A stretch of 64,000 nt of DNA from contig SPIB01000001.1 of the NCBI GenBank assembly GCA_004535785.1, positions 1,135,637 through 1,199,636 on the forward strand. The letters run 5' to 3'. The position numbers and the translations under genes were made by a program. The notes beneath the pieces are model-generated. The model saw only the letters and a list, made by a program, of their open reading frames with translations. It made no database searches and had not been told where the DNA came from. Shown one piece after another: positions 34,303 to 44,959 of the stretch (positions are counted from its first letter, which is position 1; each line of letters begins with the position of its first letter). The DNA comes from Gammaproteobacteria bacterium LSUCC0112. GTDB taxonomy: Bacteria > Pseudomonadota > Gammaproteobacteria > Pseudomonadales > Pseudohongiellaceae.

Positions 34303-35271
34303 ATGCCCTCGTTAGGAATTGTTTTTGCCGGCACACCCGCTTTTGCTGCCAAACATCTACAGGCCTTGTTGGATGCCGGACACAACATAGTTGCCGTCTA
34401 TACCCAACCGGACAGGGCCGCCGGTCGCGGCAAGAATCTACAAGCCAGCCCGGTTAAACAGCTGGCATTGGTACATAACATTCCGGTCTTGCAGCCGGAA
34501 AATCTGAAAATAACGCAAGCCCAGCAAGAGCTGGCGTCACTCGGCGCAGATTTGATGGTAGTCGTTGCTTATGGTTTGTTGTTGCCACAAGCAGTTCTCG
34601 ACATTCCGCCACGCGGGTGTATCAATGTGCACGCGTCAGTATTGCCACGTTGGCGAGGTGCCGCACCAATTGAACGAGCACTGCTTGCAGGGGATACCGA
34701 AACCGGCGTTACCATCATGCAAATGGATGCCGGGCTCGATACCGGCAACATGCTACATATCGTCAAAACGCCGATATCCGCGACCGATGACCGAGAGACT
34801 CTTGAAAACAAATTGGCTGAGATTGGCTGCCGCGGTTTGCTGCATACGCTGAAGAATCTGGATACCCTCCAATCAAATGCTCAGCATCAAAATCACCACG
34901 AGAGCACCTATGCCAAAAAACTTGAGAAAGCAGAAGCGCTAATTGACTGGAATGCCTCATCAACGCAGATCGACCTGCTTGTCCGGGCAGGTATTGGCAG
35001 GAATCCGGCCTATTCTTTTTTGAATGGGCAACGGATACGAGTTCTAAAAGCACGGCCCACTCGTGCAGAAAGCGCTTTACCGCCTGGTACGGTCGTCAAA
35101 CTGGCTACCGGCAATCATGCGTCTATGCATGTGTCTTGCGGGAGTGGCATTCTTGAAGTAGAGCTACTCCAACTACCCGGGAAAAATCCTGTCAGCGTGA
35201 AAGACCTGCTGAATGCCAATAATCCGGTGTTAATTGAAGGCGCTGTCTTCAACCAACATGAATCAACATGA
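34303..35271 (+). CDS. fmt: Methionyl-tRNA formyltransferase
   Basis: Formylates initiator Met-tRNA with 10-formyl-tetrahydrofolate. The 322-residue protein has the catalytic Asn108, His110 and Asp146 in 'INVHASVLPRWRG' and 'DAGLDTG', plus the C-terminal OB-like domain. It lies 30 bases after def, and its TGA overlaps the rsmB ATG (ATGA), so translation is coupled. Confidence 0.97.
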   Translation: MPSLGIVFAGTPAFAAKHLQALLDAGHNIVAVYTQPDRAAGRGKNLQASPVKQLALVHNIPVLQPENLKITQAQQELASLGADLMVVVAYGLLLPQAVLDIPPRGCINVHASVLPRWRGAAPIERALLAGDTETGVTIMQMDAGLDTGNMLHIVKTPISATDDRETLENKLAEIGCRGLLHTLKNLDTLQSNAQHQNHHESTYAKKLEKAEALIDWNASSTQIDLLVRAGIGRNPAYSFLNGQRIRVLKARPTRAESALPPGTVVKLATGNHASMHVSCGSGILEVELLQLPGKNPVSVKDLLNANNPVLIEGAVFNQHEST

Positions 35272-36611
35272 AGGCAATTTCTATCGATCATCCAGCCGGC
35301 ATTCGCGCTTCTGCAGCACAGATTTTGACTGCGTTATTGTCTCAAAAAGGGTCGTTAGCCACCCAATTGCCGCGTCAAAGTTCACCATCAGGCAATCTGT
35401 CATCATTGGCTTTTCTCAAAGAGCTTTGCTACGGAGCCTGCCGGTGGTATTTCCAACTCAATCACTTGCTTGAAAAACTCGTTGATAAACCTCTTAAGTC
35501 CAAAGACCTTGATATCCATTGTCTGTTAATTTTGGGTATGTATCAGTTGTCGCACATGCGCATTCCTGACTATGTCAGTATCAACGAGACCGTTAATGCC
35601 AGTGTTTTACTCAAAAAACCCTGGGCAAAGGGGCTGGTTAATGCGGTCTTGCGGAAATATCAGCGGCTTTGTGCTGCAGGACACATTGATTACCCCGATG
35701 ACGCCTCCCGTTTTGCCTACCCTTTATGGTTAGTCGACACAATCAAACACGATTGGCCTGACGACTGGGAGCGTATTTTGTCTGCCGGCAACACTCATCC
35801 TCCCATGTGCCTGCGAGTGAATCTTCAGCAATGCTCAAGAGAGCAGTATCTGGTGCTGCTTGCGGAGATGGGTGTCAACGCGGAAGCAGGGCTGATAACA
35901 CCGAGCGCGATATACCTGAAGGCGCCTTGTGCGGTTGATGCGCTTCCGGGATTCAGGGATGGTTATGTCAGCATACAGGATGAGGCCTCGCAAATTCTGC
36001 CTTCGTTGATGTCGCCTTCCAAAGGTGAACGAATTCTCGATGCCTGTGCGGCGCCCGGTGGTAAAACGTGCCACTTGCTGGAAACCGAGCCCGACCTTTC
36101 TGAGATCGTTTCTCTGGATATTGAAAACCGTCGGCTTGAACGATTACGAGAGAATCTTGAACGATTGCAGCTGTCGAGTGACCGGGTGACCATTTTGGGT
36201 GCTGATGCCACAAAACCGGATGACTGGTGGAATGGTGAGCCTTTCGATCGTATATTATTGGACGCTCCTTGCTCAGCCACGGGGATCATCCGACGCCAAC
36301 CGGATGTCAAGATTCTCAGGCAGAAGCTGGATATCTCTCGATTGACTGAACTACAGGCTCGTCTACTGGATAGTTTATGGATGTGTCTGAAACCCGGTGG
36401 CTTGATGGTATATTCAACTTGCTCAATTCTTTCTGCTGAGAACAGCAGTCAGATTGGTTCCTTTATCAGCAGAACCGAGGACGCTCAATTGCAGGCCATC
36501 CCGGGAGGCTGGGGCTTGATGTGCGCCCATGGAAAGCAGCTTATTCCGGCAGATAAAAGCACCGACGGCTTCTATTTTGCGTTACTGCGAAAAAAAGACG
36601 TAACCATTTAA
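35268..36611 (+). CDS. rsmB: 16S rRNA (cytosine-967-C5) methyltransferase RsmB
   Basis: Methylates C967 of 16S rRNA using S-adenosylmethionine. The 447-residue protein has an N-terminal NusB-like RNA-binding domain (about 1-135) and a C-terminal Rossmann methyltransferase domain with 'CAAPGGKT' and the two catalytic-site cysteines in 'DAPCSATG' and 'YSTCS'. Start overlaps the fmt stop. Confidence 0.96.
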   Translation: MKAISIDHPAGIRASAAQILTALLSQKGSLATQLPRQSSPSGNLSSLAFLKELCYGACRWYFQLNHLLEKLVDKPLKSKDLDIHCLLILGMYQLSHMRIPDYVSINETVNASVLLKKPWAKGLVNAVLRKYQRLCAAGHIDYPDDASRFAYPLWLVDTIKHDWPDDWERILSAGNTHPPMCLRVNLQQCSREQYLVLLAEMGVNAEAGLITPSAIYLKAPCAVDALPGFRDGYVSIQDEASQILPSLMSPSKGERILDACAAPGGKTCHLLETEPDLSEIVSLDIENRRLERLRENLERLQLSSDRVTILGADATKPDDWWNGEPFDRILLDAPCSATGIIRRQPDVKILRQKLDISRLTELQARLLDSLWMCLKPGGLMVYSTCSILSAENSSQIGSFISRTEDAQLQAIPGGWGLMCAHGKQLIPADKSTDGFYFALLRKKDVTI

Positions 36612-36716
36612 TCCCCTGTGCAGACTTGTAAGCCCGTGTTGATGGGCGGATAATTTCCGCATGAAGTGGTCATATTGTCGCCATACCGGCGTCAATGCAG
36701 GAGCCTGATCGACTCG

Positions 36717-38090
36717 ATGAAAATAATTATTCTGGGATGTAACCAGGTTGGTATTTCGCTGGCAGAAAATCTGTCCAGTGAGGCAAATGACATCACCGTG
36801 GTAGACCCGGATGCTGACAAGTTGCGGGAGCTCAAAGATCGCCTGGATGTAGGTATTGCGCAAGGCTGGCCTTCTCACCCGGATATTCTCAGAGCTGCGG
36901 GTGCTGATGATGCTGATATGATCATTGCGGTGACCGAAAACGACGAAGTCAACATGGTGGCTTGTCAGATCGCTTACTCAATTTTTAAAACCCCCAAAAA
37001 GATCTGCCGTTTACGCTCTGCCTCCTATATTGCTCAAGAAGATCTTTTCTGTAATGAAGCAATTCCACTGGATGTTGTTATCAGTCCCGAGTTGCTGGTT
37101 TCCAATTACATCAAACGGTTGATTGATCTGCCCGGATCTCTGCAAGTGCTTGATTTCGCAGATGGCAATGCACAATTGGTAGCTGTTCGAGCGTACTACG
37201 GCGGACCGTTGGTGGGTCAGGAAATCCGATTCTTACGTGAGCATATGCCTAACGTTGATGCCCGGGTTGCCGCGATTTTCCGCCGCAACCGTGCGATAAC
37301 ACCCGAAGGATCAACGGTTATCGAAGCTGATGATGAAGTATTTTTTATCGCCGCCGCAAAAAATATTCGAGCGGTTATCGGCGAATTGCGGCGTCTGGAT
37401 AAGCCTTATAAACGCCTCATAATCGCGGGTGGAGGCAATATTGGCATGCGCTTGGCTGAAGCACTGGAGCAGCGATATCAGGTAAAAGTCATTGAATATA
37501 ATGCCGAGCGTTGTGCTTTTCTGTCTGAATATCTCAATCGCGCAATTGTATTAAATGGTATGTCCTCTGATAAACAATTGCTGCTGGAGGAGGGTATCGA
37601 GGATACCGACGTATTCTTGGCTCTCACTAACGATGATGAGGCCAATATCATGTCCTCGATGCTGGCCAAACGTCTGGGGGCTCGCAAGGTCATGTGCCTT
37701 ATTAATAACCCTGCATATGTCGACCTCGTGCAGGGTGGCGAAATTGATATTGCGATTTCACCTCAACAAGCCTCTATCGGCAGTCTTCTGACTCATGTGC
37801 GTCGGGGCGACATTGTAAATGTTCATTCGCTGCGGCGCGGCGCGGCAGAGGCGCTCGAAGCAATCGCACACGGGGATAGTCACTCCTCCAAAGTCGTTGG
37901 ACGCGCTATTGAAGACATCGATCTGCCTGCAGGCACAACGATTGGTGCGATTGTCCGAAACAATGAAGTTCTGATTGCGCATGACGACATTGTTATTGAA
38001 CCCGAAGATCACGTGATTTTATTTTTGACCGATAAAAAACGTATCCCTGAAGTTGAGCGTCTGTTTGCTGTGGGATTTACTTTCTTTTAG
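36717..38090 (+). CDS. trkA: Trk potassium uptake regulatory protein TrkA
   Basis: NAD(H)-binding peripheral subunit that gates the Trk potassium channel. The 457-residue protein has two tandem RCK_N/RCK_C units. The first nucleotide loop is '[13 protein letters not shown]', the second '[13 protein letters not shown]' about 230 residues later. ATG 36717 gives the usual start 'MKIIILG'; the AGGAG upstream is rather distant (about 14 bases), and an in-frame start at 36666 is less likely. Directly followed by trkH, its membrane partner. Confidence 0.95.
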   Translation: MKIIILGCNQVGISLAENLSSEANDITVVDPDADKLRELKDRLDVGIAQGWPSHPDILRAAGADDADMIIAVTENDEVNMVACQIAYSIFKTPKKICRLRSASYIAQEDLFCNEAIPLDVVISPELLVSNYIKRLIDLPGSLQVLDFADGNAQLVAVRAYYGGPLVGQEIRFLREHMPNVDARVAAIFRRNRAITPEGSTVIEADDEVFFIAAAKNIRAVIGELRRLDKPYKRLIIAGGGNIGMRLAEALEQRYQVKVIEYNAERCAFLSEYLNRAIVLNGMSSDKQLLLEEGIEDTDVFLALTNDDEANIMSSMLAKRLGARKVMCLINNPAYVDLVQGGEIDIAISPQQASIGSLLTHVRRGDIVNVHSLRRGAAEALEAIAHGDSHSSKVVGRAIEDIDLPAGTTIGAIVRNNEVLIAHDDIVIEPEDHVILFLTDKKRIPEVERLFAVGFTFF

Positions 38091-38133
38091 TGCCACAGGC
38101 AAGCCTGTAATTTTCGTGGAATAAAACAACAAC

Positions 38134-39585
38134 ATGCACCTTTCTGTTGTCTCTCGAATCCTTGGCGTGCTGCTGATGCTGTTCAGCTTGTTGGCTTATT
38201 TGCCCTCAATGCTGGTCTCCTTGATCTATAGTGACGGCGAAGTTTCTTCCTTTGTTTTTGCATTAATGCTGACGTTCGGCACAGGTCTCAGTCTGTGGAT
38301 TCTGACGTGGCGGTCCAAACAGGAGATGCGTACTCGAGACGGATTTCTGGTTGTCACTATGTTCTGGACGGTGCTAAGTACCTTCGGTGCACTTCCATTT
38401 TTATTTTCCCCGGATATGGGAATGACCATTACAGACGCGGTGTTCGAGTCTTTTTCCGGCCTGACCACAACCGGTGCAACGGTATTGACGGGGTTGGACT
38501 TTATGCCTGAGTCAATACTCTTCTACCGACAGCAACTGCAATGGTTAGGCGGCATGGGTATTGTTGCACTTGCTGTGGCGGTACTCCCTATGCTGGGGAT
38601 TGGCGGCATGCAGCTTTACCGTGCAGAAAGCCCCGGTCCCGTGAAAAATGACAATCTGGTGCCGAGACTGGCAGAAACAGCCAAAGCGCTTTGGTACATT
38701 TATTTGGGTCTGACGGTAATTTGTGCACTGGCATATTGGGCTGCAGGTATGAGCTTGTTTGATGCGATCTGTCACAGCTTCGCCACGGTAGCTATTGGTG
38801 GATTTTCGACACATGACGCCAGTATTGGTTATTTTGATAGTGACACTATCAATATGATTGCGGTGATTTTTATGTTTCTTGCCGGTATGAATTTTGCCTT
38901 GCACTTTACGGCATGGAGACACCGCAGTATTTCACAGTATTTAAATGATCCTGAAACCCGATTTTATGTGGCCATTTTGTTGGCGCTGGCTGCTTTTACC
39001 ATTGTTGTTCTCTATGTCACCGAAACATTTGACCTTAAAGATGCTTTTGTCCATGGGTTATTTCAGACGATTTCCATAACAACAACAACTGGCTTTGCAA
39101 CGGCGGACTTTAGCGCATGGCCGTATGCCTTACCTTATTTGTTGATCTATGCGTCGATTGTTGGTGCTTGCGCAGGGTCAACAGGCGGTGGCATGAAAGT
39201 GATTCGAATCCTTCTGATTTTCAAACAGGGTTTTCGGGAAATTCAACGGCTGATCCACCCCAACGCGGTCATTACGGTAAAGCTTGGCAGAAATATGGTG
39301 CCGGATCGTATAATCGAGTCAGTTTGGGGATTCTTTGCTGTTTATGTGCTTGTCTACCTCGTTTTGCTGATTGTCTTGTTGGCTATGGGTATGGAGGTAT
39401 TGACTGCGTTCAGCGCGGTTGGTGCGTGTTTGAACAACCTGGGTCCTGGTCTGGAAGGCGTAGCCGCAAACTATGCAGATATTTCAGACCCAGCAAAATG
39501 GGTACTCTGTCTGGCTATGTTGTTGGGCCGCCTGGAAATCTTTACGTTGCTGGTTTTATTTATGCCGATGTTCTGGCGGCGTTAG
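38134..39585 (+). CDS. trkH: Trk potassium uptake channel TrkH/TrkI
   Basis: Membrane pore for potassium. The 483-residue protein has four repeated M1-P-M2 units with the filter-type segments 'SGLTTTGAT', 'FATVAIGGFST' and 'TTTTGFATADFS', and the 'GACAGSTGGGMK' segment before the last helices. Adjacent to trkA by 43 bases, which is convenient pairing not universal in gammaproteobacteria. Convergent with the acyltransferase gene across 12 bases. Confidence 0.95.
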   Translation: MHLSVVSRILGVLLMLFSLLAYLPSMLVSLIYSDGEVSSFVFALMLTFGTGLSLWILTWRSKQEMRTRDGFLVVTMFWTVLSTFGALPFLFSPDMGMTITDAVFESFSGLTTTGATVLTGLDFMPESILFYRQQLQWLGGMGIVALAVAVLPMLGIGGMQLYRAESPGPVKNDNLVPRLAETAKALWYIYLGLTVICALAYWAAGMSLFDAICHSFATVAIGGFSTHDASIGYFDSDTINMIAVIFMFLAGMNFALHFTAWRHRSISQYLNDPETRFYVAILLALAAFTIVVLYVTETFDLKDAFVHGLFQTISITTTTGFATADFSAWPYALPYLLIYASIVGACAGSTGGGMKVIRILLIFKQGFREIQRLIHPNAVITVKLGRNMVPDRIIESVWGFFAVYVLVYLVLLIVLLAMGMEVLTAFSAVGACLNNLGPGLEGVAANYADISDPAKWVLCLAMLLGRLEIFTLLVLFMPMFWRR

Positions 39586-39597
39586 TTCGTTACTGTT

Positions 39598-40491
39598 TCA
39601 ATAAATTCGGCCGGGAGCATCATCCGGTCGCCTTTTGAATCTTTTGTATTCCCATTGGTATTGCGCAGGGGCAGCTTTCACACACGCTTCCACCGAGCGG
39701 TTCATTGCTGTTGCCGCCAGTATTGGATCCGGATTGTAAATATCCTTTTCGCCAGGGATAAAAACAATATCGAAACCTTCTCCATTTTGCCGTCGTTGCG
39801 CAAATGCAAAGATGACAACCGCATTCGTTTTGGCAGCCAATTTAGGCAATAGGGTCATCGTAAATGCCTTAATGCCAAAAAAGGGGGCAAAGACACCCCC
39901 ATCGTTACGAGGCTGCTGATCAGGAAGAATACCTGTCATGCCTCCTTTTTGAAGGGCTCTTGTCAAGCTGACAACGCCCTGTCTGTTTGTTGGCACAATT
40001 TCAGCGCCGGCTCTTGATCGCGATGCTACGATCAGTCGATCGAGACCCTTAATTTTTGGTGGTTTATAGAGGGTTGTCATAGGCCCCAGCATGGAGACAT
40101 ACAAACCCAGCAGCTCCCAACTTCCAATATGTGGTGCCGCAAATATAATGCCTCTGCCGGAGGTTTGTGCATCCTTGACCAGATCCAATCCGTGGACACC
40201 CTTGATCAAGGCCAATAAATAGTCCAGGTTGCCGTACCATAGATGACCTAATTCCAAGCCCGCCTTGATTGTTTCCTGAATACTTTGAAGGGCCAGACTT
40301 CGTCGCTCAGCCTCGGGTAACAGCGGGAATACGAGCTGAAGATTTATCAGTGTTATGCGTCGGGTTTCTGTCGGCAGCCAGAACACAATTCGTCCAATAA
40401 GATTGGCCAATTTGTGAAGTCTGTTTAGGGGAATCCAGGACATCACCCTTAAAAAAGTTGCCACCAATACAGTTTTAAAGTTGTCTATCAT
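39598..40491 (-). CDS. lpxL: Lipid A lauroyl/myristoyl-type acyltransferase (LpxL/HtrB family)
   Basis: Adds a secondary acyl chain to lipid A at the inner membrane. The 297-residue protein has an N-terminal hydrophobic helix, the catalytic H-x4-E motif 'HIGSWE', 'GGMTGILPDQQPR' and a basic C-terminus typical of the family. The equivalent gene of the Pseudomonas origin region is an htrB paralogue near glyQ. Which acyl chain it transfers cannot be told. Start ATG 40491 has GAGAG upstream; ATG 40503, four codons earlier, is the alternative. Confidence 0.88.
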   Translation of the reverse strand: MIDNFKTVLVATFLRVMSWIPLNRLHKLANLIGRIVFWLPTETRRITLINLQLVFPLLPEAERRSLALQSIQETIKAGLELGHLWYGNLDYLLALIKGVHGLDLVKDAQTSGRGIIFAAPHIGSWELLGLYVSMLGPMTTLYKPPKIKGLDRLIVASRSRAGAEIVPTNRQGVVSLTRALQKGGMTGILPDQQPRNDGGVFAPFFGIKAFTMTLLPKLAAKTNAVVIFAFAQRRQNGEGFDIVFIPGEKDIYNPDPILAATAMNRSVEACVKAAPAQYQWEYKRFKRRPDDAPGRIY

Positions 40492-40619
40492 GCGTGCTCT
40501 CATGCGGTTTTCAACAATATGGGGCCATTCTAGCGCAGTGGATATTAACAGCCTAATCCCGCATAATTGCGCCTTTTCGACTGTTTATGCCTGTCATGTG
40601 CATAATATTGAGGAGAGTC

Positions 40620-41561
40620 TTGGCGTTGCAAACACCTGCGGCTGTTGATGTAAAAACATTTCAAGGTTTAATTCTTGCTCTTCAAAGTTTCTGGGCAAAG
40701 CAGGGCTGTGTGGTACTTCAACCGCTCGATCTGGAAGTTGGCGCAGGGACATTCCACCCGGCGACGTTCCTGCGTGCTATTGGCCCGGAAAGCTGGCGAA
40801 CTGCCTATGTTCAACCAAGTAGACGACCCACTGATGGCCGGTATGGCGAAAACCCAAACCGGCTTCAGCACTACTACCAGTTTCAAGTGATATTGAAACC
40901 GTCCCCCGCAGATATACAGGACTTGTATATCGCTTCGTTGCGACACCTTGGTATCGATCCAAAAACTCATGATATCCGCTTTGTTGAAGATAACTGGGAG
41001 TCTCCCACTCTTGGTGCGTGGGGCTTGGGGTGGGAGGTTTGGTTAAATGGGATGGAAGTGACCCAATTTACGTACTTTCAACAAGTAGGTGGACTTGAAT
41101 GTTTTCCAGTCAGCGGTGAAATCACCTATGGACTTGAGCGTATCGCCATGTACCTTCAAGGTGTTGATAGCTTGTATGACCTTGTTTGGGCGGAAGGTCC
41201 TGATGGGGTAGTCACCTATGGGGATGTGTTTCATCAAAACGAAGTCGAAATGTCTGCATATAATTTTGAACATGCCAATGTTGAAGCATTATTTCGGTAT
41301 TTTGATGATTGTGAAATGCAATGCACCCAACTTATCAAGCTCGGGCTTGCATTACCCGCCTATGAACAAGTTCTTAAAGCATCCCACTTTTTTAATCTTC
41401 TTGATGCGCGGCAGGCGATATCTGTCACTGAACGACAGCGGTTTATTCTTCGGGTCAGGGCTTTGTCGAGACAAGTAGCAGAAGCCTATTACGAAAGCAG
41501 GCGTAAACTGGGCTTTCCGCTGGCACCGGAAGCACTGCGACTGGCGGCGTTAAATCCTTAA
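40620..41561 (+). CDS. glyQ: Glycyl-tRNA synthetase alpha subunit
   Basis: Catalytic subunit of the alpha2beta2 glycyl-tRNA synthetase. The protein (313 residues from the chosen start) is full-length with class II motifs ('[15 protein letters not shown]', '[17 protein letters not shown]', '[10 protein letters not shown]'). The homology begins at '[10 protein letters not shown]'. No ATG follows the only good ribosome site (AGGAG at 40611-40615), so I place the start at TTG 40620; TTG 40626 has better spacing, and ATG 40587 or 40596 would add about ten residues without a clear site. glyS follows after 33 bases. Confidence 0.94.
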   Translation: MALQTPAAVDVKTFQGLILALQSFWAKQGCVVLQPLDLEVGAGTFHPATFLRAIGPESWRTAYVQPSRRPTDGRYGENPNRLQHYYQFQVILKPSPADIQDLYIASLRHLGIDPKTHDIRFVEDNWESPTLGAWGLGWEVWLNGMEVTQFTYFQQVGGLECFPVSGEITYGLERIAMYLQGVDSLYDLVWAEGPDGVVTYGDVFHQNEVEMSAYNFEHANVEALFRYFDDCEMQCTQLIKLGLALPAYEQVLKASHFFNLLDARQAISVTERQRFILRVRALSRQVAEAYYESRRKLGFPLAPEALRLAALNP

Positions 41562-41594
41562 TTATTAAAGCAGGCGGCATGTACCGTTAACACC

Positions 41595-43676
41595 ATGAGC
41601 GTAAAAGATTTTTTAGTTGAAGTTGGGTGTGCAGAACTTCCTCCCAAAGCATTAAAAGGGTTGTCGGATGCCTTTATTGCTGGCCTGATTGCTGGTTTAA
41701 ATGCAGCGGGACTCTCTTACAACGAAGTAAAAGCCTTCACCAGTCCGAGACGTTTGGCGGCACGCGTAGAGGGTCTTGTTGTATCTCAGGCTGACAGCAC
41801 TATAGAGCGGACAGGTCCAGCGGTATCGGCTTCATTTGATAGTGACGGACGCCCAACCCCTGCGGCTCTCGGATTTGCACGCTCATGTGGTGTGGAACTT
41901 TCGTCAATAGAACATGCCCTGAAAGATGGAACTCAAAAGTTGGTATTTCGAACAGTCCGAAAAGGGGATGAAACCAGCAACTTATTGCCCGGTATCGTCA
42001 TGAGTTCCCTTCAAAAACTGCCTATTCCAAGAAAAATGCGTTGGGGAAGCACGCGAGATGAATTCGTTCGACCAGTATATTGGTTGGTGATGTTATTCGG
42101 AGAGACTGTTCTGGATACAGAACTGTTTGGCATTCGTAGCGGGCGTGTAACACGCGGTCATCGATTTCTTTGTGAAACTGAAATTACCATTAACCAGCCA
42201 GCGGAATATGAGTCACTGCTTCTAAGTCCTGGTTTTGTTATTGCTGATTATGACCAAAGAAAGTCCAGGGTTCGCGAGCTTATTCTGGAGCAGGGCAAAA
42301 AGATTGGGGCGCTGGTTCATATTGATGAAGATCTGTTGGAAGAAGTCACCAGTATGGTCGAGTGGCCGGTTGCGTTAACAGGCAAATTTGACGAACACTT
42401 TCTTTCAGTGCCGCCTGAGGCGCTTGTTTCTTCGATGAAAAATCATCAGAAAACATTTTATGTTACTGATTCAAAAGGGAAAATGCTCCCTTACTTTATT
42501 GCGGTCGCAAATATAGAAAGCACCGATCCCGCTCAAGTTATTGCCGGTAATGAGCGTGTCATACGACCTCGTTTGGCCGATGCCGCGTTCTTTTTTGATT
42601 CCGACAGAAAAACTTCACTCGCGTCACGCCTGTCCTTGCTTGGGAACATCGTTTTCCAGCAACAATTGGGAACCGTTGAGCAAAAGTCGCGTCGTGTCGC
42701 AGAATTGAGCGCGTATATTGCGGGCGCTTGTGGTGGCGATATAGAAATCAGCAGGCGCTCAGCGCTACTTGCGAAGTGTGACTTGTTGACCAATATGGTT
42801 TCAGAATTCCCAGAACTTCAGGGAATCATGGGTAGTTATTACGCGCGCCATGATGGTGAGCCTGAGGCAGTTTCTTTGGCGATAACCGAGCAGTATTTAC
42901 CAAAATTCGCCGGTGACGCCGTGCCGGCGAGTTTAGCGGGTGCTACGCTGGCGGTTGCAGAAAAAATAGATACCATCTGTGGCTTGTTTGCAATTGGTCA
43001 GCCACCCACAGGCTCAAAAGATCCCTTTGCGTTGCGAAGAGCAGCACTAGGCGTGCTGAGAATACTTGTAGAAAAATCTATCGATTTGGATTTGCAATCA
43101 GCAATCATGGAATCTCTTGCGCTGTATAAGCAGCAAGGCGTTACTGTGCCGCCAAACACGCAAGCCGATGTGCTTGGGTTTATGTTGGAGCGATTCCGTG
43201 CCTGGTACATGGGTGAGGGCATCACCGCAGAAGTATTCCAATCTGTGATGGAGCTTAAACCAACCAGACCTCTGGATTTTGCCAATCGGGTTGCAGCTGT
43301 CAATCGTTTCAGCCAACTCACTGAAAGCGCCTCGCTCTCTGCAGCGAACAAGCGTGTATCAAATATTCTTGGCAAGCATTCAGGTGTCATTCCACAGACA
43401 TTTGACGTCGGTACCCTGGTTGAGCCTTCTGAGAAAATTCTCGCGGAAAGAATAATTCAACTGACCTCGGAAGTAGGGCCGTTATTTGACAATGCCGAAT
43501 ATGCGTTGGGATTGGAAAAACTTTCGGTTCTTCGCCCGGTTGTAGACGAATTTTTTGAAAATGTACTCGTCATGGTTGAAGATTCCAATCTAAGAGACAA
43601 TCGACTGGCTTTGCTCAATCATTTGAGATTGCTGTTCTTGAGAGTTGCGGATATCTCTTGTCTGCACGCAAATTAA
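41595..43676 (+). CDS. glyS: Glycyl-tRNA synthetase beta subunit
   Basis: tRNA-binding subunit that works with GlyQ. The 693-residue protein matches the family along its full length ('VEVGCAELPPKALK' near the start, 'PRRLAARVEGL', 'HHQKTFY'-like 'NHQKTFYV', and the C-terminal anticodon-binding HD-like region). The TAA stop overlaps the gmhB ATG by one base (TAATG). Confidence 0.97.
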   Translation: MSVKDFLVEVGCAELPPKALKGLSDAFIAGLIAGLNAAGLSYNEVKAFTSPRRLAARVEGLVVSQADSTIERTGPAVSASFDSDGRPTPAALGFARSCGVELSSIEHALKDGTQKLVFRTVRKGDETSNLLPGIVMSSLQKLPIPRKMRWGSTRDEFVRPVYWLVMLFGETVLDTELFGIRSGRVTRGHRFLCETEITINQPAEYESLLLSPGFVIADYDQRKSRVRELILEQGKKIGALVHIDEDLLEEVTSMVEWPVALTGKFDEHFLSVPPEALVSSMKNHQKTFYVTDSKGKMLPYFIAVANIESTDPAQVIAGNERVIRPRLADAAFFFDSDRKTSLASRLSLLGNIVFQQQLGTVEQKSRRVAELSAYIAGACGGDIEISRRSALLAKCDLLTNMVSEFPELQGIMGSYYARHDGEPEAVSLAITEQYLPKFAGDAVPASLAGATLAVAEKIDTICGLFAIGQPPTGSKDPFALRRAALGVLRILVEKSIDLDLQSAIMESLALYKQQGVTVPPNTQADVLGFMLERFRAWYMGEGITAEVFQSVMELKPTRPLDFANRVAAVNRFSQLTESASLSAANKRVSNILGKHSGVIPQTFDVGTLVEPSEKILAERIIQLTSEVGPLFDNAEYALGLEKLSVLRPVVDEFFENVLVMVEDSNLRDNRLALLNHLRLLFLRVADISCLHAN

Positions 43677-44236
43677 TGCCAAAGATCATTATCTTGGATA
43701 GGGACGGTGTTATAAATGAGGATTCTGATTCCTTTATAAAGACCGTAGAAGAGTGCCATCTGATCCCGGGTGTTGTGGAGGCGATTTCACGCTTGTCTAA
43801 CGGCGGTTATCGCCTTTTTATAGCGAGCAATCAATCGGGTATCGCTCGCGGTTTATTGGATGAGTTTGCTCTTGCGAACATACACCAATATATCTCTTCC
43901 ATGATCGAAGACGGTGGTGGATTCATTGAAGGTATTGTTTATTGCCCTCATGGTCCACATGATAATTGCGATTGCCGGAAGCCAAAGCCCGGTTTGTTAG
44001 AAAAAATCCGGACTGAGTTTGATGTTGAATTGAGGGGAGCCCCCTTTGTGGGTGACAGTTTACGCGATTTGATCGCCGCACAGGCTGCGGGCTGTGAGCC
44101 CGTGCTTGTATTAACCGGTAAGGGCCAGAGAACATTGTCTCATGGGCTACCCTCTGGACTGGGTGGTCTTCGAGTGTATAAAAACCTTGCTGAGTTTGCT
44201 GATGCTCAACTAAAGACGGGTAACGCGCAATGTTAA
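43676..44236 (+). CDS. gmhB: D-glycero-D-manno-heptose 1,7-bisphosphate 7-phosphatase
   Basis: HAD-family phosphatase in the ADP-heptose pathway for the lipopolysaccharide inner core. The 186-residue protein has the nucleophile motif D8-R-D10-G-V, the second motif 'ASNQSG', a zinc loop 'CPHGPHDNCDC' and the metal motif 'VGDSLRD'. ATG 43676 overlaps the glyS stop. It overlaps plsC by 7 bases, so glyQ-glyS-gmhB-plsC form one operon. Confidence 0.95.
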   Translation: MPKIIILDRDGVINEDSDSFIKTVEECHLIPGVVEAISRLSNGGYRLFIASNQSGIARGLLDEFALANIHQYISSMIEDGGGFIEGIVYCPHGPHDNCDCRKPKPGLLEKIRTEFDVELRGAPFVGDSLRDLIAAQAAGCEPVLVLTGKGQRTLSHGLPSGLGGLRVYKNLAEFADAQLKTGNAQC

Positions 44237-44943
44237 AGGCTCGCTCTTTATTGTTTTCTATTGGTTATGCGGCGCTTACCTTTGTAATTTCTGTCTCTGT
44301 TATTCTTGTTTTTTGGCTGCTGCCCCCACTAAAAAGATTTTTCCTCTATTCTGTTTGGTGCAAGCTCGTCCTTTGGTGGTTAAGAATTACGTGTGGTGTC
44401 AGTTATCACATTGACGGCTTGGAGAATATTCCAGATCGCCCGGTAATTGTCATGAGTAACCATCAGAGCGCCTGGGAAACCATTTTCTTGTATCAGCTAT
44501 TTACTCCGGCGTGCCCGATATTGAAAAAAGAATTGCTGGATATCCCTTTCTGGGGCTGGGCAATGCGTCTCCAAAACCCCATTGCAATCGACAGAAGCAA
44601 ACCTAGAGAGGCTGGAAGATCGCTTTTAATTCAGGGTGCTCAGCGCATACAACAAGGTCTGTCTATTTTGGTATTCCCGGAAGGAACCAGGGCTGCTGCC
44701 GGGAGCCTTGGCAAATTTTCTCGTGGAGGCGCTCAACTTGCTGTCGCAACATCAACGCCAGCAATTCCGGTTTTACACAATGCTGGATTGTTTTGGCCAG
44801 CCGGCAGTCAACTTAAAAAGCCTGGGCAAATTCGGGTCATCATTGGAAAGCCATTAAACCCAGATGGGAAGACGCCCAAGGAACTTGCTGCGGAGTTTGA
44901 AGACTGGATTGCAGAGAATAAATACGCGGTTGGGATTTCTTAA
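44230..44943 (+). CDS. plsC: 1-acyl-sn-glycerol-3-phosphate acyltransferase
   Basis: Makes phosphatidic acid by acylating lysophosphatidic acid at the inner membrane. The 237-residue protein has an N-terminal helix (about 8-32), the catalytic motif 'NHQSAWE' (H-x4-E variant common in this Pseudomonas-type subfamily), 'RSKPREAGR' and the phosphate-binding 'FPEGTR'. Last in the glyQ operon, convergent with gyrB. Confidence 0.94.
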   Translation: MLKARSLLFSIGYAALTFVISVSVILVFWLLPPLKRFFLYSVWCKLVLWWLRITCGVSYHIDGLENIPDRPVIVMSNHQSAWETIFLYQLFTPACPILKKELLDIPFWGWAMRLQNPIAIDRSKPREAGRSLLIQGAQRIQQGLSILVFPEGTRAAAGSLGKFSRGGAQLAVATSTPAIPVLHNAGLFWPAGSQLKKPGQIRVIIGKPLNPDGKTPKELAAEFEDWIAENKYAVGIS

Positions 44944-44959
44944 AATCTTATAACCTTGC

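Noticed and set aside
38003-38020. GATCACGTGATT palindrome in trkA as a third parS
   Set aside because: Shares only the CACGTG core and a few flanking bases with parS; too many mismatches.
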